Part shown: positions 1 through 7,173 of the stretch, piece after piece
Numbering within the stretch: position 1 is the stretch's first letter
Layout of the letters: the number at the start of each line of letters is the position of its first letter
NCBI GenBank assembly: GCA_910584605.1
Contig: CAJUAW010000045.1
Span: 1 to 20,439 of the forward strand
Reading direction: 5' to 3'
DNA from: an uncultured Oscillospiraceae bacterium
Lineage (GTDB): Bacteria; Bacillota_A; Clostridia; Oscillospirales; Oscillospiraceae
DNA: 20,439 bases
Made by a program: the position numbers and the translations under genes
The notes under the pieces: model-generated
What the model was told of the DNA's origin: nothing
What the model saw: the letters and a program-made list of their open reading frames with translations, nothing else
Databases searched by the model: none

Positions 1-258
1 ATTTTGGAATCCATTCTGGGAGAACTCCCCCTTGATGGAGTAGCCCGGACCGCCCATGCCGGTGCCCTGGGGACAGCCGCCCTGGATCATAAAGCCGGGG
101 ATGCAGCGGTGGAAGATCAGGCCGTCGTAAAAGCCCTTCTGGATCAGGGAAATGAAGTTGTTCACGCTGTTGGGAGCCGTCTCGGGGTAGAGCTCCGCCT
201 TCATGACGGAGCCGTTTTCCATCTCAATGGTGACGATGGGATGTTTGGTATCAGGCAT
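1..258 (-). CDS. Peptidyl-prolyl cis-trans isomerase, cyclophilin type (partial)
   Basis: This is the N-terminal 86 residues of a cyclophilin; the rest lies beyond the window edge. Cyclophilins catalyse cis-trans isomerisation of Xaa-Pro bonds during protein folding. The translation has the family core: a beta strand rich in 'VTIEMENGSVMKAELYP', the helix 'APNSVNNFISL', and the active-site segment FHRCIPGFMIQGG. That segment carries the catalytic Arg and the Phe/Met/Gln substrate pocket (family consensus FHRVIPGFMIQGGD), followed by GTGMGGPGY. There is no signal peptide, so the protein is probably cytosolic. The ATG at 258 follows an AGGAAGG/AAAGGAAG purine run at proper spacing. It is the last gene of the smpB transcript, 16 nt after the membrane-protein gene. 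The family call is secure; the full length cannot be judged. Confidence 0.93.
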   Translation of the reverse strand, partial: MPDTKHPIVTIEMENGSVMKAELYPETAPNSVNNFISLIQKGFYDGLIFHRCIPGFMIQGGCPQGTGMGGPGYSIKGEFSQNGFQN

Positions 259-274
259 GGCTTCCTTTCCTTCC

Positions 275-1087
275 TCATGCTCCCTGATCGGAGCACAGCT
301 TGATTTTGTGACTGGTCAGGAACTTCATCCACTGGGGGGCGAAGTCCTCTCTGGGGCTGAATTTGATCACGGGCCTGCCCCGCTTGTCGTATAACACGTA
401 GCACTCATCCGAGTGCTGAAGGCGGCAGCAGTCCATCTCCTCCAGGGGGAGCTCCCGGCGGCCCAGTCCCCGGTACACCCAAACCTGTTCGCCATCCACG
501 GTCAGGAACGGCGGAAACAGCTGGCCCGTTCCCACCGCGCAGACCCAGGGGGCGGCAATGGAGAGAAGCGCCATGCCAAGCACGATGGTCAGGTTCCGTT
601 CTATGTGGGCGCTGCTGGCCATCGCCGTAACGGGTACGCCCGCCAGGAGCAGCACCAGCCCGAGTCCAAACCCCAGGCCGATCCACGTCCCCACGGGGAT
701 GGTGCGCCGGAGCTGAAGGGTAAACCGGAGGCTGGGAACTGTCCCTGCAGGGCGGACGATCTCCAGCGGCTGGCCGTCCGGGTGGTAGAAGGGCACCCCC
801 TGATCCAGCAGATACTGGAGAAAGACTGCGCCGTTTTTCTCCATACGGGCAAAGCTGCACAGCGTTTTGCCCTGGGCGTCCAGCAGGAGGTTTTCGAAGC
901 TCCGGCCCTTGGGACGGTGGACGATCAGGCGTGCGGCCTCGTGAACAGAAAAGGTCCGGCTCTTCCCCAGGGGAGGCTCCACCCGAATGACGGCCCTCTG
1001 GATATGAATGACCCGTCCGCCGCCGCCTTCGTTGACACAGAAGGCGTCTGGAACGGTCAGTCCGGGACTGGAAAAGGCGTGGGTCAT
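275..1087 (-). CDS. Membrane protein of unknown function with two transmembrane helices
   Basis: This is a 270-residue protein I cannot name. The first 125 residues are soluble. Two hydrophobic helices follow at about 131-155 and 166-187, joined by a short loop, and then a 80-residue soluble tail. The tail reads like a small beta-rich PH-like domain ('LTVDGEQVWVYRGLGRRELPLEEM', then 'YVLYDKRGRPVIKFSPRED'). Two adjacent helices followed by such a domain is an arrangement seen in several uncharacterised Firmicutes membrane families (YcxB/DUF6560-like); that resemblance is from memory only. The start ATG overlaps the smpB stop as ATGA, so it is translationally coupled to smpB, and the cyclophilin follows after 16 nt. 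Codon use matches the neighbours. That it is a real gene is likely from the coupling and the coherent topology; the function is unknown. Confidence 0.75.
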   Translation of the reverse strand: MTHAFSSPGLTVPDAFCVNEGGGGRVIHIQRAVIRVEPPLGKSRTFSVHEAARLIVHRPKGRSFENLLLDAQGKTLCSFARMEKNGAVFLQYLLDQGVPFYHPDGQPLEIVRPAGTVPSLRFTLQLRRTIPVGTWIGLGFGLGLVLLLAGVPVTAMASSAHIERNLTIVLGMALLSIAAPWVCAVGTGQLFPPFLTVDGEQVWVYRGLGRRELPLEEMDCCRLQHSDECYVLYDKRGRPVIKFSPREDFAPQWMKFLTSHKIKLCSDQGA

Positions 1088-1545
1088 CGGCTCCTGGTCT
1101 TCATGGCCCGGTCCATCTCCCGCTTGGCGTCACGCCGGGCGGCGGATTCCCGCTTGTCGTAGAGCTTTTTGCCCTTGGCCAGGCCGATTTCCAGCTTGAC
1201 CCGGGGGCCCTTGAAGTAGAGGGACAGGGGGATCAGGGAGTAGCCGTCCCGCTTGATCTTTGCGAACAGGCGGAGAATCTCCCGCTTGTGCATGAGCAGG
1301 CGGCGGGTACGGCGGGGGTCCTTGTTAAAGATGTTGCCCTTCTCGTAGGGGCTGATGTGCATGCCAAGGACGGAAATTTCCCCGTCCTTGATCAGGCAGA
1401 AGGAATCCTTCAGGTTCACGTTGCCCAGCCGGATGGATTTCACCTCGGTGCCCGCCAGCTCGATGCCGGTCTCATACTTCTCCTCAATGAAGTAGTCGTG
1501 GTAGGCTTTGCTGTTTTTGGCGACGATTTTGACTGCCTCGCCCAT
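1084..1545 (-). CDS. smpB: SsrA-binding protein SmpB
   Basis: SmpB binds tmRNA and brings it to stalled ribosomes for trans-translation in the cytosol. The 153-residue product has the usual length. It shows the family blocks: 'KIVAKNSKAYHDYFIEEKYETGI' at the N terminus, 'ELAGTEVKSIRLGNVNLKDSF', 'GMHISPYEKGN' and the RNA-binding 'DPRRTRRLLMHK'. The C terminus is basic and flexible ('KLYDKRESAARRDAKREMDRAMK'), the part that enters the mRNA channel in the family. The chosen ATG at 1545 has AGGAGGTG eight nt upstream; a longer in-frame start at 1635 would run through the promoter and is rejected. It is first in a three-gene minus-strand operon with its own sigma-A promoter. No tmRNA gene is seen in the window. 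Confidence 0.97.
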   Translation of the reverse strand: MGEAVKIVAKNSKAYHDYFIEEKYETGIELAGTEVKSIRLGNVNLKDSFCLIKDGEISVLGMHISPYEKGNIFNKDPRRTRRLLMHKREILRLFAKIKRDGYSLIPLSLYFKGPRVKLEIGLAKGKKLYDKRESAARRDAKREMDRAMKTRSR

Positions 1546-1578
1546 AGCGGACACCTCCTCTCTCGAAGGGAGTATATC

Positions 1579-1607
1579 AATATACCATGGCGCGCACAAA
1601 AAATCAA
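1579..1607 (-). promoter_or_regulatory. Sigma-A promoter of the smpB operon
   Basis: On the minus strand a -35 box TTGATT (1602-1607) and a -10 box TATATT (1579-1584) are separated by exactly 17 nt. They sit about 35 nt upstream of the smpB start, downstream of the thiN stop. It would drive smpB, the membrane-protein gene and the cyclophilin gene. Confidence 0.7.
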
Positions 1608-1645
1608 GAGGAAAAAATGGAATATTTTGTCCCAAAACTGGGAGC

Positions 1646-2311
1646 TCAAACCGCCCAGAGCTTGGGTACTTTGCTGAAAAAATCCCCTTTGTCCTCCCAG
1701 ATCAGCAGCAGACTGCCCTGCTTCACCGACACAGAAGCCTCCTGGCCCAGGAACTGGTTGCTCACCCCCAGGGGGAAGCTGCCGGTGAGGGTATACCCAT
1801 TCAGAGGGTACTTCAGCCCTGTCAGGTCCACTCCCTCCGCCCTGCCGCTGTTGCAGAGGACGGACAGATAGCCGGTCATAGACGGCGGGAAGGTGACAGA
1901 CATGCCGTCCCGGATGCAGGTGGCGGCGGTCTTTTCCCCCGCCAGGAAGCCCTGACCGCCCTGACAGGCCAACCAGTCCAGCAGTTGGAGGTTGCCCAAG
2001 GTGTGCTCCAGCCGTCCGCCCACGCCCCCCAGCAGGACGAAGCGGCGGTAGCCCAGCTCCAGCCCCTTGCGCAGGGCGAAGACCATGTCGGTGTCGTCCT
2101 TTTCCGCCGGGAGCTGGATCACATTGGGGTGGTTGGGCCGGTGGCCCAGGGAATCGAAGTCCCCCACCGCCAGGTCGGGCCGCACCCCGTAGGCCACCAG
2201 GGAATCGAACCCCCGGTCGGCGGCGATGACGTAGTCCCCCTGGACGGGGTAGGGCCGCAGGTCCGGTGTGAGGGACATGGCCCCCACGATGTAGCAGATG
2301 TTTCGGTTCAC
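1646..2311 (-). CDS. thiN: Thiamine pyrophosphokinase
   Basis: The enzyme converts thiamine plus ATP to thiamine diphosphate in the cytosol, the salvage route to the cofactor. The 221-residue product carries the family signatures in order: 'IAADRGFDSL' (about 29-38), 'DLAVGDFDSLG' (46-55, acidic metal/ATP site), 'EKDDTDMVFAL' (70-80) and 'LGGVGGRLEHTLGNL' (94-108). A C-terminal beta domain that binds the thiamine side follows. The start is GTG at 2311, preceded by AAGGAG at nine nt; there is no better upstream start. It is a single-gene unit with its own promoter, read away from the cysteine desulfurase gene. No thiamine riboswitch was seen in its 5' region, which is short. Confidence 0.93.
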   Translation of the reverse strand: MNRNICYIVGAMSLTPDLRPYPVQGDYVIAADRGFDSLVAYGVRPDLAVGDFDSLGHRPNHPNVIQLPAEKDDTDMVFALRKGLELGYRRFVLLGGVGGRLEHTLGNLQLLDWLACQGGQGFLAGEKTAATCIRDGMSVTFPPSMTGYLSVLCNSGRAEGVDLTGLKYPLNGYTLTGSFPLGVSNQFLGQEASVSVKQGSLLLIWEDKGDFFSKVPKLWAV

Positions 2312-2343
2312 CCCGCGCCACTCCTTTGGTCGTTCTTGCTTCC

Positions 2344-2372
2344 ATTATATACAAAAACGCGCCCCTTTGCAA
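2344..2372 (-). promoter_or_regulatory. Sigma-A promoter of thiN
   Basis: On the minus strand -35 TTGCAA (2367-2372) and a consensus -10 TATAAT (2344-2349) are 17 nt apart, about 33 nt before the thiN GTG. It is back-to-back with the promoter of the desulfurase gene, only 13 nt away. Confidence 0.75.
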
Positions 2373-2385
2373 GGGCAAATCCCTA

Positions 2386-2414
2386 TTGACTTTCCCATCG
2401 GGACAGCTTAAAAT
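2386..2414 (+). promoter_or_regulatory. Sigma-A promoter of the cysteine desulfurase gene
   Basis: TTGACT (2386-2391) and TAAAAT (2409-2414) are 17 nt apart, about 36 nt upstream of the ATG at 2451. It probably also serves the MATE gene, which follows after 22 nt. Confidence 0.75.
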
Positions 2415-2450
2415 AGCCGGTATTGAATTTGTTTTCGGGAGGCGGACACC

Positions 2451-3590
2451 ATGCTCCACTACTTTGACAACGCCGCCACCACGCCGGTGCGGCCCGAAGC
2501 CGTTCAGGCGGCGGTGGAGGCCATGACCCAGGGCTGGGGGAACCCCTCCTCCCAGTACGCCTTTGGCCGCCAGGCGGCCGGCCGGGTGAAGGGCTGGCGG
2601 GCGGACACGGCTGCGGCCCTGGGCTGCCGGCCGGAGGAGGTTTTCTTCACCTCCTGCGGCTCGGAGAGCGACAACTGGGCCATCCGCGGGGCGCTGGAGC
2701 TGAACCGCCGCCAGGGGAAACACATCGTTACCACCGCCATCGAGCACGCCGCTGTGCTGGAACCCCTCAAGGCGCTGGAGAGACAGGGGTATGAGGTGAC
2801 CTGTCTCCAGCCCGACCGCTGGGGGGAGCTGGACCCCGCCCAGCTGTCCGCCGCCCTCCGCCCGGACACGGTGCTGGTATCCATGATGTTGGTAAACAAC
2901 GAGCTGGGTACCGTCCTCCCCGTGAAGGAGGCGGCCCGGGCCATCAGGGCGGCGGGCTGTCCCGCCCTGCTCCACTGCGACGCGGTCCAGGGCTTTTTAA
3001 AGGTGCCCTTCACCCCCAAGGAGCTGGGGGTGGACCTGCTGTCGGTGAGCGGCCACAAGATCCACGCCCCCAAGGGGGTGGGGGCGCTGTACGTCCGGAG
3101 CGGGCTGAAGCTGCCCCCCCTCATCCGGGGCGGGGGACAGGAGGGCGGCCTGCGCTCCGGCACCGAGGCCACCGCTCAGATTGCCGCCTTCGCCGCCGCC
3201 GCCCGGCTGGGGGCCGCCTCCATGGAGGCGGATACCGCCCGCATGGCGGAGCTGAGAGCCTGCACCGTGGAGCGGCTGGCCCGGGAGGTCCCGGAGGCCC
3301 AGGTCCTCACCCGCGGGGGCGCGCCCCACATTCTGCCCATCACCCTGCCCGGCTACAAGAGCGAGGTGGTGGTCCGCTTCCTCAGCGACCAGGGGGTGTG
3401 TCTGTCCTCCGGCTCCGCCTGCCACCGGGGGAAGCCCAGCCATGTCTTTGCCGCCCTCAAGCTGTCCAGGCCGCAGCTGGATGGGGTGCTGCGGATCAGC
3501 TTTTCCTGTGACACCACCCGGGAGGATGTGGACGCCCTGATCAAGGGGCTGCGGGCGGCCAAAGAGCAGCTGTTTCCCACATTATCATAA
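2451..3590 (+). CDS. Cysteine desulfurase (NifS/IscS-like, group I)
   Basis: This is a PLP enzyme that removes sulfur from cysteine as a persulfide for Fe-S clusters, thiolated tRNA or sulfur cofactors. The 379-residue product begins 'YFDNAATTP', the standard start of the family. It shows His99 in 'AIEHA', Asn150 in 'VNNELG', Asp177/Gln180 in 'HCDAVQ' and the PLP lysine Lys203 in 'SVSGHKIHAPKG'. The catalytic Cys324 lies in 'CLSSGSACHRG', the flexible SSGSAC loop of group I enzymes. The ATG at 2451 has GGGAGG at suitable spacing. It is followed closely by a MATE pump rather than an IscU scaffold, so its sulfur acceptor is not shown by context. A role in tRNA thiolation or in sulfur supply for thiamine is possible but unsupported. 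It is clearly a real, intact gene. Confidence 0.93.
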   Translation: MLHYFDNAATTPVRPEAVQAAVEAMTQGWGNPSSQYAFGRQAAGRVKGWRADTAAALGCRPEEVFFTSCGSESDNWAIRGALELNRRQGKHIVTTAIEHAAVLEPLKALERQGYEVTCLQPDRWGELDPAQLSAALRPDTVLVSMMLVNNELGTVLPVKEAARAIRAAGCPALLHCDAVQGFLKVPFTPKELGVDLLSVSGHKIHAPKGVGALYVRSGLKLPPLIRGGGQEGGLRSGTEATAQIAAFAAAARLGAASMEADTARMAELRACTVERLAREVPEAQVLTRGGAPHILPITLPGYKSEVVVRFLSDQGVCLSSGSACHRGKPSHVFAALKLSRPQLDGVLRISFSCDTTREDVDALIKGLRAAKEQLFPTLS

Positions 3591-3612
3591 TCGTACAAAG
3601 GAGCCATTTCCC

Positions 3613-4989
3613 ATGTTTGCGTTCATGAAGCAGAAGCCCGGTTTTTACCGGCAGGTGATTTTGCTGTCCCTGCCCATCGTGCTGCAAAACCTCATCACCA
3701 GCGCCTTGGGCATGGCGGATACCTTTATGGTGGGCATGCTGGGGGAGGCCCCCATGGCGGCGGTGACCCTGGCCAACATTCCTCTGTTCGCGGTGCAGAT
3801 GTTCATCTTCGGGGTGCAGAGCGGGTCCTCCGTCCTCATCAGCCAGTACTGGGGCAGGCAGGAGATGGAGTCCATCAACCGGGTGCTGGGGGTGGCCCTG
3901 TGGGTGGCGCTGGGGGTGTCCTCCCTGTGCGCGGCGGTGCTGCTGGTGTGTCCGGTGGAGTTTTTGTCCCTCTTCGGCAACGAGCCCGAGGTCATTGCTC
4001 TGGCCGCTCAATACGGGTCCATCGCCGGGGTCTCCTACGTGTGCAGCGCCTTTACCATGATGTATGTAGCCGCCTACCGCAGCATGGAGCGGCCCCAGCT
4101 GGGCATGTACATCCTGGGCGCGTCCATGACGGTGAACACCTTCCTCAACTGGGTGCTGATCTTTGGCAACCTGGGCGCTCCCGCCATGGGGGTGCGGGGG
4201 GCGGCGATGGCCACCCTCACCGCCCGGCTGCTGGAGGTGGCCATCGTGGTCCTGCACATGATGAAAAACCGCTTTTTCCAGGTGCGGCTGGGGCTGCTGG
4301 TCCGGCCCGGGCTGGACATGACCCGCCGCTTCCTGAAATACGGCGGGCTGGTGGTGTGCAACGAGACCATGTGGGGGCTGGGAACCTCCATGTTCCCCAC
4401 CATCATGGGCCACATGGCGGGCAGCACCGAGCTGCTGGCCGCCTACACCATCGCCGGCAACGTGGAGAAGATTGTGATGGTGGCCTCCTTCGGCCTGTCC
4501 ACCACAGCCGCCATCATCATCGGCCGGGAGATCGGCGCGGGCCGGCAGGACAAGCTCCTGGACGTGGGCAAGGCGCTGAACGCCCTGGCAGTGGGGGAGG
4601 GTTTGGTGCTGGGCGGGACGCTGCTGGCCTTCGTCCTGTTTGCTGCCCCCCTCTGGGTGTATCCCCTGTTCAAGCTGTCCCACGGGGCGGCGGCGGTGGC
4701 CTCCATGATGATGACCATGATGGCGCTGGCCATGCCGCTGAAGGATTTCAACACGGTGAATATTGTAGGGGTGCTCCGGGGGGGCGGGGATGTGAAGGCG
4801 GCCACTCTCATCGACACCGGTCCCCTGTGGCTGGTGGCCATCCCCTACGCCGCCCTGTGTGGTCTGGTGGTGAAAACCTCCGTGTTCTGGGTCTATCTGG
4901 CCTTTCCCCTGGAACAGGCGGTCAAGTTCTTCGTGGGCATTGGCCGCCTGCGCTCCGGAAAGTGGGTCCGGGACCTGACGCGGGCATAA
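3613..4989 (+). CDS. MATE family efflux transporter
   Basis: This is a 458-residue polytopic membrane protein of the multidrug and toxin extrusion family, which exports drugs or metabolites in exchange for Na+ or H+. It starts 'GFYRQVILLSLPIVLQNLITSALGMADTFMVGMLGE', the typical first-helix segment of bacterial MATE proteins. It has about twelve hydrophobic segments in two halves, the second half opening near 'RRFLKYGGLVVCNETMWGLG'. Length is typical. The ATG at 3613 is preceded by AAAGGAG at nine nt. It lies 22 nt after the cysteine desulfurase, probably in the same transcript. The substrate cannot be predicted. GC content drops sharply right after its stop codon. Confidence 0.93.
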   Translation: MFAFMKQKPGFYRQVILLSLPIVLQNLITSALGMADTFMVGMLGEAPMAAVTLANIPLFAVQMFIFGVQSGSSVLISQYWGRQEMESINRVLGVALWVALGVSSLCAAVLLVCPVEFLSLFGNEPEVIALAAQYGSIAGVSYVCSAFTMMYVAAYRSMERPQLGMYILGASMTVNTFLNWVLIFGNLGAPAMGVRGAAMATLTARLLEVAIVVLHMMKNRFFQVRLGLLVRPGLDMTRRFLKYGGLVVCNETMWGLGTSMFPTIMGHMAGSTELLAAYTIAGNVEKIVMVASFGLSTTAAIIIGREIGAGRQDKLLDVGKALNALAVGEGLVLGGTLLAFVLFAAPLWVYPLFKLSHGAAAVASMMMTMMALAMPLKDFNTVNIVGVLRGGGDVKAATLIDTGPLWLVAIPYAALCGLVVKTSVFWVYLAFPLEQAVKFFVGIGRLRSGKWVRDLTRA

Positions 4990-5113
4990 AAATAGTCCCT
5001 TTTACCTGTTGTGTTGCCGGCTTATAACTCTGTAGATTTCACTAAATTATGTGTTGATGCTTGGAAGTGGCTGTGATAAAACATGTATGATAATCGGATT
5101 TTGGAGGATGATT

Positions 5114-5749
5114 ATGAATTATACAACGATTGATTTGAATGAATGGAGAAGAGGGAATCTTTTCCAGTTCTATATTGATAAAATGCGAATAGTTATGAGT
5201 TTGACTGTCGATATTGACGTGACAAACCTAAAAGGGTATTCTAAGAAAAATAAGATTGCCTTTTATCCTTTGATGTTGTGGGTGGTGTCTAAAGTAATCA
5301 ATTCCCACGATGAATTCAAATACAGCTGGAACACGGATGGCCGCCTGATTAAGTGGGACTATGTTTCTCCGTCTTATACTGATTTTCATAATGAAGATGA
5401 AAACTTCACCAAAATGGTTACTGAATATTCAGATGACCTTTTAGAGTTCTATGGCAGAGTTATAGCCGACAGAGAACGATATAAAAATGACCGCGCTGTT
5501 TTGAATAATCAACCGCTGAATTTCTTCGATGTTTCCTGTCTGCCATGGGTAAGATATAAACACTTTGATGTTCATGTTTTTGATGAGGGGAAATTCCTTG
5601 CCCCTGTGGTAACATGGGGCAAATATGAGCAGATGGGTGACAAATTGATGATGCCCCTTTCGATGAACATTCATCATGCAGTTGCAGATGGATTCCATCT
5701 GTCGAGATTTTTTAATGAAGTGCAAGAATTGATATATGCTTTGAAATAA
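5114..5749 (+). CDS. Chloramphenicol acetyltransferase-like (CatA family) O-acetyltransferase
   Basis: The product (211 residues) belongs to the trimeric CAT family (PF00302 type), which acetylates chloramphenicol using acetyl-CoA. Landmarks are 'FYIDKMRIVMSLTVDIDVT' near the N terminus, 'IAFYPLMLWVVSKVIN', 'PSYTDFHNEDENF', 'FFDVSCLPWVRYKHFDV' and the C-terminal active site IHHAVADGFH. There His188 is the expected general base and Asp192 the partner. Classical CATs have HHAVCDG; here the Cys is Ala191. This places it among divergent CAT-like proteins whose drug activity is uncertain. The ATG at 5114 has GGAGG six nt upstream; earlier in-frame ATGs have none. The gene is strikingly AT-rich beside GC-rich neighbours, suggesting horizontal transfer. 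Whether it confers resistance is inference. Confidence 0.88.
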   Translation: MNYTTIDLNEWRRGNLFQFYIDKMRIVMSLTVDIDVTNLKGYSKKNKIAFYPLMLWVVSKVINSHDEFKYSWNTDGRLIKWDYVSPSYTDFHNEDENFTKMVTEYSDDLLEFYGRVIADRERYKNDRAVLNNQPLNFFDVSCLPWVRYKHFDVHVFDEGKFLAPVVTWGKYEQMGDKLMMPLSMNIHHAVADGFHLSRFFNEVQELIYALK

Positions 5750-5858
5750 ACTCCAGTTTGTTGGACAGTTATTTATCACGGATAACTGCCCTCTTGGATA
5801 TTTTGACAAAGAATATGAGGAAGCAGGCATCAGAAACACAAAAGGTAAAAGAGACTAA
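5745..5858 (+). pseudogene. Possible 3' remnant of a lost gene
   Basis: Right after the CAT-like gene, in another frame, there are 37 open codons ending in TAA at 5856-5858. The encoded residues look like a real protein tail, with segments 'QLFITDNCPLGYFDK' and 'EYEEAGIRNTKGKRD'. There is no start codon or ribosome site, and a stop lies immediately upstream. I do not recognise the family. The likely reading is the C-terminal end of a gene whose front was lost when the AT-rich segment arrived or decayed. It could be chance, because the stretch is short. Confidence 0.35.
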
Positions 5859-5877
5859 AAATAAGGAGGCGATTCCC

Positions 5878-6720
5878 ATGAAAGTCATCGTTCTGATGGA
5901 AAACACCGCCCTGGAGGGCTGCGGCCTCACCCCGGAGCATGGGCTGTCCCTATACATCGAATACCGGGGCCGCAAGCTGTTGCTGGACGCCGGCTCCTCG
6001 GGAAAATTCGCGGACAACGCCCAGGCCCTGGGGGTGGACCTGACCGCCGTGGAGCTGGCCGCCCTGTCCCACGGCCACTATGACCACGCCGACGGCCTGC
6101 GCCGGTTCTTCCAGGTCAATGACAGGGCCAAGGTGTACGCCCGTCCCGGAGCGGCGGGACCTTACTTCTCCATGAGGACGGACGGCCCCTGCTTTATCGG
6201 CGTTCATCGGGAGGTCTTTGCTCAGTCCGGGGACCGCTTTGTGTCTGTAGAGGGCCTGTATCCTCTGATGGAGGGAGCCTGGCTGGCGCCGGACCCCGTC
6301 CAGGCCCCGGACGGCTCCGGCCGGTCCGACGGCCTGCTCTTTAAGCGGGGGGAGGACGATTTTATCCCGGACGACTTCCGCCATGAGCAGTCCCTGGTGC
6401 TGGAGGGGGAGAAGGGGCTGGTGGTCTTTAACTCGTGCAGCCACAGTGGGATCGTCCCCATCGTCCGGGAGGTGCTGGACCAGCTGCCCGGGAAACAGGT
6501 GTACGCCGTGGTGGGCGGCTTCCATATGGCCGCCAAGGGACAGGGGGCGCTGAACTGTACCCCCGAGTATGTGTTCCAGGTGGCCGGCGCCCTGAAGGAG
6601 CTGGGCGTGGAGGAACTCCACACCGGCCACTGCACCGGAGAAACCGCCCTGGCCCTTCTGCGGGAGCGCTTCGGTCCTCACTGCCACGCCCTGGCGACGG
6701 GGCAGGTGCTGAATTTTTAA
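5878..6720 (+). CDS. Metallo-beta-lactamase-fold hydrolase, COG1237 type
   Basis: This is a 280-residue cytosolic MBL-fold protein. The metal-binding motif HGHYDH is at 65-70, and further ligands are likely in 'NSCSHSG' and 'VVGGFHM' and near the C terminus in 'TGHCTGET'. The front half 'LLDAGSSGKFADNAQALGVDLTAVE' and the 'SCSHSGIVPIV' motif resemble the family annotated as dihydropterin-ribofuranosylaminobenzene phosphate synthase-like. That name comes from methanogens and probably does not describe the reaction in Firmicutes. The ATG at 5878 follows AAGGAGG at eight nt. The gene is GC-rich like the chromosome while the sequence just before it is AT-rich, so the boundary of foreign DNA may lie in its 5' leader. 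The fold assignment is secure; the substrate is unknown. Confidence 0.85.
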   Translation: MKVIVLMENTALEGCGLTPEHGLSLYIEYRGRKLLLDAGSSGKFADNAQALGVDLTAVELAALSHGHYDHADGLRRFFQVNDRAKVYARPGAAGPYFSMRTDGPCFIGVHREVFAQSGDRFVSVEGLYPLMEGAWLAPDPVQAPDGSGRSDGLLFKRGEDDFIPDDFRHEQSLVLEGEKGLVVFNSCSHSGIVPIVREVLDQLPGKQVYAVVGGFHMAAKGQGALNCTPEYVFQVAGALKELGVEELHTGHCTGETALALLRERFGPHCHALATGQVLNF

Positions 6721-6727
6721 AAAACGG

Positions 6728-6756
6728 TTGCAAAGAGCCTGAATTTGCGGTATAAT
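6728..6756 (+). promoter_or_regulatory. Sigma-A promoter of the 48-aa gene
   Basis: TTGCAA (6728-6733) and consensus TATAAT (6751-6756) with a 17-nt spacer, starting only 8 nt after the MBL-fold gene stop and about 31 nt before the ATG at 6788. Confidence 0.75.
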
Positions 6757-6787
6757 GAACACATAATTTATAATGGGAGGTAGCTGT

Positions 6788-6934
6788 ATGGGCCAGACTG
6801 ACAAGCAATTCAACGGTTTTCTGCGCATGGTTATCAGGGATTTAAAAGAAGGTCTTGCAGAGGATGACCCGGCAAAGCTGCGTGAGAAGATTGAGATTCT
6901 TTTAGTTGACTTGCAATCTACGTTGGAAGACTAA
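6788..6934 (+). CDS. Small protein of unknown function (48 aa)
   Basis: This is a short gene encoding 48 residues, begun by ATG at 6788 after GGGAGG at seven nt. It has its own near-consensus promoter and a strong terminator just after the stop. The product is mixed-charge and predicted mostly helical: 'FNGFLRMVIRDLKEGL' then 'DPAKLREKIEILLVDLQSTLED'. There is no membrane segment and there are no cysteines. I do not recognise a named family. The regular promoter-ribosome site-terminator frame argues that it is genuinely expressed. It stands beside a ribbon-helix-helix gene and another tiny gene in an AT-rich patch, a setting common for mobile-element cargo. A role as a partner protein or antitoxin-like factor would be a guess. 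Confidence 0.65.
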   Translation: MGQTDKQFNGFLRMVIRDLKEGLAEDDPAKLREKIEILLVDLQSTLED

Positions 6935-6944
6935 TGGAACAAAA

Positions 6945-6986
6945 CTGACCGCCTGTCCATTCCGGCAGGCGGTCAGCTTTCTTTTT
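6945..6986 (+). terminator. Intrinsic terminator after the 48-aa gene
   Basis: A perfect 11-bp stem (CTGACCGCCTG, 6945-6955, with its complement at 6966-6976) and a 10-nt loop are followed by CTTTCTTTTT. The right arm contains the stop codon of the converging ribbon-helix-helix gene. Confidence 0.85.
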
Positions 6987-7125
6987 CACGTTCGGTGATA
7001 TAGTTTATAAGGATCGTCTCAACCATATTGACAAGGCTTCGATTTTCCATTTGGCCATATGTTCTGATTTTTTCGGCCACTTCCTCGTTCAGACGAAACG
7101 TGTAAGTTTTCTTTTCGATTCCCAT
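6973..7125 (-). CDS. Ribbon-helix-helix DNA-binding protein (50 aa)
   Basis: The gene encodes 50 residues with the sequence pattern of the Arc/CopG ribbon-helix-helix fold. A beta strand 'KKTYTFRLNEEV' supplies DNA contacts, helix 1 is 'EVAEKIRTYGQMEN' and, after 'RS', helix 2 is 'LVNMVETILINYI'. Such proteins dimerise and usually repress their own promoter; many are antitoxins or plasmid/element regulators. The ATG at 7125 has AAGGTG six nt upstream. A promoter with 17-nt spacing precedes it, and a perfect 6-2-6 palindrome overlaps the -35 box, consistent with autorepression. The gene is convergent with the 48-aa gene (they share the terminator) and divergent from the 42-aa gene. No toxin is obvious next to it. 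Confidence 0.8.
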   Translation of the reverse strand: MGIEKKTYTFRLNEEVAEKIRTYGQMENRSLVNMVETILINYITEREKES

Positions 7126-7144
7126 ACGATCACCTTCTGAATAA

Positions 7145-7173
7145 ATTGTATCGTACTACAACAAATTATTCAA
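7145..7173 (-). promoter_or_regulatory. Promoter of the ribbon-helix-helix gene
   Basis: On the minus strand -35 TTGAAT (7168-7173) and -10 TACAAT (7145-7150) are 17 nt apart, about 20 nt before the ATG at 7125. Confidence 0.65.

Noticed and set aside
1612..1645. Weak TCCCA/TGGGA hairpin after thiN as a terminator
   Set aside because: The stem is only 5 bp and the T-run is more than 10 nt away, so I did not list it.
5766..5788. CAGTTAT/ATAACTG inverted repeat after the CAT-like gene as a terminator
   Set aside because: There is a 7-bp AT-rich stem with no U-tract behind it, and it falls in the possible gene remnant.
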